DNA of 64,000 bases, taken from positions 4,110,501 to 4,174,500 of the forward strand of contig JAQFVV010000072.1 of the NCBI GenBank assembly GCA_028023455.1, given 5' to 3'. The position numbers and the translations under genes are program-made. Positions 59,896-64,000 of the stretch are shown here, piece after piece. The notes beneath the pieces were generated by a model. That model made no database searches. It was not told where the DNA came from and worked only from the letters and a program-made list of their open reading frames with translations. Numbering within the stretch: the first letter of the stretch is position 1; each line of letters starts with the position of its first letter. Source of the stretch: Epiperipatus broadwayi. Taxonomy: Eukaryota > Onychophora > Udeonychophora > Euonychophora > Peripatidae.

Positions 59896-61070
59896 TAAAT
59901 TAATTTGTGAGTATTGTATAACGGTTTAATGAGAAATCCCTTTTCCAAAGAAAAAGAATTTTAAATTTATGGATTAGATATTCCAGTATTTTTTCTTGAT
60001 GTCAACTTGCAATGTTTAAAGAATCACTAAAGATAAAATGGAATGTAGATTCCCAAATCCATCAGTATTTTCTCCAATAGAAAATTCAAATAACACTAAA
60101 TGATAGACATTGTAAATACAAAATTTTACCGAAATCTACAAGATTTAATTTTCTTATATTCGCCAATGATTTTCCAGAAATGGGATGAAAGGCAATTCAA
60201 CTTTGCTGCTAGTGTTGCTTCAACTTCCATATTTGGAAAGAAAAGTTTGGAAATCTTTTTTAAAGACTAATGTCTTATTTGTAATCCCACATATTCAATT
60301 TTCATATAAACAGCAGGGATCATCTCAAATTACATTAAAAATTTTGAAAAATCGTAAGCTGAAAACTTCTTAATAGGTGATCCTCTTGAATTTTAATAAG
60401 AATTGGAATCCATTGCTTAAATCTTAAAGAATAATGAAGTTCAATATATTGTTAAAACTACACTGTTTGGATTTTTTCTATAACTTTTTTCCACTAAATC
60501 TGCAAGAAGTGAGTGATAAGCATATTCAGCTTTATTACAAAAAAAGGAAACCAAAGCCGTTGACTAGTAGATTTTTAAAAAAGGCAATCTCAGAAAAAAG
60601 TATAGTAAAATATTAAATAAAACTACTGCTAAATTATGGATTTATGTTATTAATCTGATTTCATTAAGTATGTAAATACATGCTTTTTTAAAAAAAAACT
60701 AGATTGCATGTCACTCAAAAGCCATACGCCATACAAAAATTTACAAAATTAAATTCAGCACAAAAAATTCTATAAGAATCAGACATTTCATTCTCAAGAC
60801 ATGAAATATTTTTATAGTACCCTAATATTTTTCATGCTTGCATAATAGATTTATACATATTTCTAAAGTAAAAAGAAAAATGCAAATCAATAGAATTATG
60901 TGTCATTTCATTCTAACATAAAAATATCTCAATATATATATAACAATCATTATACATCCTAATAATGTTAATGATTTTGCCAAATTCTATAGTGCAGTTC
61001 TGAAATTGAGCAGCTGGAAAAATTACACTAAAAAACTGAAATAAAATAATGAACATGTAAATAGCTCTAA
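59896..61070. other. Intergenic with short unrecognised open frames
   Basis: The frames at 60185-60373 and 60434-60616 (rich in K, L and F) have no recognisable domain and are probably chance or very old remnants. Confidence 0.35.
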
Positions 61071-61290
61071 CAATCTTTATTGATAAATGTTACAAGAGAA
61101 AGCACTGAAATATCTCTATCTAGAAACATCCCCATCCTAAACAGGTTTCAAGCTACTGGCTATCTTCAGTGAGGCACTAGGATCATAGCACCTTAAGATA
61201 GCCAATAACTTGAAATGAGTTTAGAGATAGGGATGTTTCTAGATAGAGATTTTTAAATGCTTTCTCTTGTGGCATTTATCAATAAAGCTT
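61071..61290. repeat. Foldback (MITE-like) element, copy 3
   Basis: Arms CAATCTTTATTGATAAATG, GAGAAAGCA, ATCTCTATCTAGAAACATCC and AAGATAGCC-type words pair with their reverse on the right (GGATGTTTCTAGATAGAGAT). The centre contains CAGTGAGGCACTAGGATC. A single arm of the same subtype is at 23955-24075. A flanking ATGATATATGACTTGATTTT block at 61343-61362 recurs next to other family members. Confidence 0.85.
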
Positions 61291-61763
61291 GCACGCTCAT
61301 TATTTTAGTTTATAATTACAAACGTATCAAATTAAGTCACATGATATATGACTTGATTTTATTTGCTACTAAAAAACAGGAAAAGTACTACTACTAATGA
61401 AATGTGTATATGTTATTGGATGGCCAATTTCTTTTTCAAATTAACATTTAAAAATATAATTAATATTGTACTAAAAATCTTAAATTTATTCTTGTAATAA
61501 AAAGTAGTTTTATTTTCTGAAGAATAAATTTGAAATAATTTATTGAAAAAATTCACTTTGAAATAATATATAAATATAATATTATGCATAACCTAAAAGT
61601 AACTATCAATTCATTTTTGAATTCTCATATGTCAATTCTTTGTGCTGTTTTAAATATATAAAAAAAAATTTTAAATATAGTTTTTATGAAAAAAATTTAA
61701 AAAAATTAAAATCATATTACCATTTTGAAAATTCCATCTGAAAAAAAATACAATAAATCTGTG
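61291..61763. other. Intergenic, no further feature
   Basis: AT-rich. Only the foldback-family flank at 61310-61365 is recognisable. Confidence 0.4.
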
Positions 61764-62796
61764 GTACTACTACATATAATACACTCCACTGCTTGATGAA
61801 ACTGGTTTTCGCCCAATGCACATCAATATACATGTTCACGGGCCAACGATACGGTAAAATATATAGTAAATTTTAGACATTTATATTACGCTATTTTTTT
61901 TACCACTTTTCGTAAATAGTATGGGGTTTTTTTTTAACTAAAGACTTAATTCGTTTTTAATAAACAAACACTTTGTTTTTATATGGTGGAAGGGGGTTGG
62001 TTTGCTTTTTAATTATCGACTTCTTTGATTTTTTTTTTTTTTTTAACATTTATGCTACTAACAAGTTGTTGCTTAATTTTTATGCTTTTTAAAAAATCCT
62101 TAAACATTTCATTCTTAATAAACCTACAGTTTGTTTTTCAATGGAGAGCGGGTTTAGTTTTCTTTTCAATTATGTAAATAACAACAACAATTTTCCATGA
62201 AATAATGTGGACATTTATTGAATAAAAATAAACAAAACTTTTTACAAGTTATAAAGATTTTGGTGTAGAAACAACAAAAACTGTGGCCAGGATTCACTGA
62301 GCTTCAATGATTTTTTTACACTTGCTGTCGCCATTTTATTATTCTCACCCAGAATCACATGAAAACGTGCATTTTCACATGAACTCGGCCGAACTGTGCT
62401 TTTCAACCTAACCTTTCGCAGTTGTGTTCAGTTACAAATCATAGGTAAGCATGTGTGATGGGCTGACAATTCTTAATATGTACAACTACTTCGATTAAGC
62501 TTTCTCACGATTATTCGGTAATGAATATTTTAAGAGTTGCGCGTACTTAAAATATGACTACTATCAAATCATACTGTAGCGATAGGTCAATTGCGCTCAC
62601 TTGAGGAATACTTTTGCAACCCAATGGGCATGGTATTTAATTATGTGATTGTAGAATACATCGCCATCAAGTGGCCTGTTATGTCTACAACACTGTTGTA
62701 GTGTTACCCATGTTAGGCCATTAAAATGGCATATTGATGTGCATTGGGCAAAAACCAGCGCCATCAACTGGTAGAGTGTATTATATGTACTAGTAC
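61764..62796. mobile_element. TIR element, about 1.03 kb (GATGGC family, member 2)
   Basis: The left end (GTACTACTACATATAATACA at 61764) is mirrored at 62777-62796 (TGTATTATATGTACTAGTAC). The inverted similarity runs about 90 bases inward, including GCCCAATGCACATCAATAT against ATATTGATGTGCATTGGGC and ACTGGTTTT against AAAACCAG. The interior has no long open frame but contains a GC-richer stretch (62320-62470) with a good donor-like ATAG|GTAAGC near 62440. Superfamily not determined. The GATGGC-containing ends relate it to 55936-57173. Confidence 0.85.
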
Positions 62797-64000
62797 CAAA
62801 GCTTTTATATACACTGCATCAATATATACTACTTCAATTATACGCTATCTAAAAAAAAAAAATAAGTAAGCAAACAAATAACATGTAAATAAACAAAAAA
62901 TAAAATAAAACATTAAAATTCCTAACACTAATAAATTTTACAATGTGGCAGAGATTATTTTTATGTTTTGGAGTTAGGTACACAATCGTAATTGTTAATA
63001 ATGTTTATTTGAATGACATTAAAAGGATATACATTTTATGATTCACCTTTTTGATCCTATATGAATTTGTATAATAAAATATTTTAAGTACAAACCTAAA
63101 AGTCTTATGAAATTATAAAAAATCTGTAAAGTATCGTTCTCAAATAATTTTAGTAGTGGTAGAAAAAAAATATATATAAACACTTTTGAATTGCGTTAGA
63201 AAGCTTAAAACTTGAAGAGTTTAACCAAAAAATGGGTAACAGGAAATAGGGACAAATGTTTAGATTCTGAAGTCAATACAAACTTTAAAACTTCAAAACA
63301 AGTAGAAAGGCCATAATCTCTGATAGCAAGACTGCTGCTAGAGCATTTGTAAAAGTCTAAAATTTCATTATTCATTTCGTTCTTTAAAAAAAACAAAAAC
63401 AAATAAAAATATGGCATATTTTTTTATTATCTTTGTTTTCTGAATGAATGTAAATCAATGAATACCCACCCAGTAAATATATATGTAAATGTGCTGCCCC
63501 AATTTAATATTAATAACTATATCATTTTTTAATTTTATTTATATTACATTAATTTATATATGCATACAATACACATTAAAATGCGATTTGTTATATATAT
63601 ATGCTCATATTGAAAAGAAATGTATACTTGCAATTCAGTAATATACAATATATTCCACTGGAATCAAAACTTATCACCAGTGTGAGCTATAATATGTGAG
63701 GGGACTTGAATGGAATATAGCAGATTTCACCTTTCCATTGTAAATTATCTACAATGTGACATACTATATACACGTATAATGCATGCCTTTTTTTTTTTTT
63801 TTTGCTATGTTTACTCAAATACGACTTCACATAATTTGATCTATAAATGCTGATATACCACAGCTAAGAGTAGAGATATTAAACTTTTAAAAAAAAGTAA
63901 TGTTAGAATTGTAGTAAATAATAAAATCATTAATAAATATTAATAATAATCAGAATATACATTAAAAAAAAACAAACAATGAAGTTAATTCAAAATGGCT
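62797..64000. other. Intergenic, no feature seen
   Basis: AT-rich to the window edge, with TA runs (63590) and a T run (63789). The minus-strand frame at 63205-63417 is not recognisable. Confidence 0.4.

Overview
This is a very AT-rich piece of animal nuclear DNA, most likely from an invertebrate. The reasons are spliceosomal-type splice signals, tRNA-derived retroposons and degraded members of several animal transposable-element lineages. There are no operons, no bacterial-style gene packing and no rRNA. The sequence does not let me name the species. No complete cellular protein-coding gene is visible; most short open frames are chance openings or pieces of dead transposons.

Region by region. 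Positions 1-420 hold a GC-richer patch on the minus strand that looks like the last exon of a gene leaving the left edge. Positions 420-8,200 are intergenic, with one long hairpin, a dispersed repeat and a 5'-truncated RTE-like retrotransposon end. A 310-bp hAT-type element with an 8-bp target duplication lies at 8,196-8,505. Positions 8,780-12,830 (minus) are a decayed two-ORF non-LTR retrotransposon with a zinc knuckle, endonuclease, reverse transcriptase and C-terminal CCHC-like motif. A second non-LTR fragment and a retroposed tRNA-Gly(TCC) copy follow at 14,500-15,910. A Penelope-like element with its typical partial tandem duplication spans 16,211-19,329. Between 22,000 and 28,200 are another non-LTR remnant, foldback repeats and a ZBED-like hAT transposase pseudogene.

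The right half is a nest of mobile DNA. It contains five copies of one RTE-like family, two of them long (38,268-41,587 and about 45,930-49,033). It also has a small LTR element of TRIM type with a perfect 5-bp target duplication (32,836-34,226). Three TIR elements of about 1 kb lie at 36,485-37,540, 55,936-57,173 and 61,764-62,796. There is a piggyBac-type transposase pseudogene near 54,850-55,300. Two families of short repeats occur many times, and members of one of them are inserted into an RTE copy. The best candidate for a real cellular exon here is at 50,444-50,574.

The autonomous elements look dead (stops, frameshifts, truncations). The window is mainly a record of insertion, nesting and decay. 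The most unusual signals are the Penelope tandem unit with a conserved hammerhead-like box, the TRIM element whose two LTRs differ by a tandem-repeat expansion and a strand-biased G/A pattern at CpG sites, and the paired TIR families.
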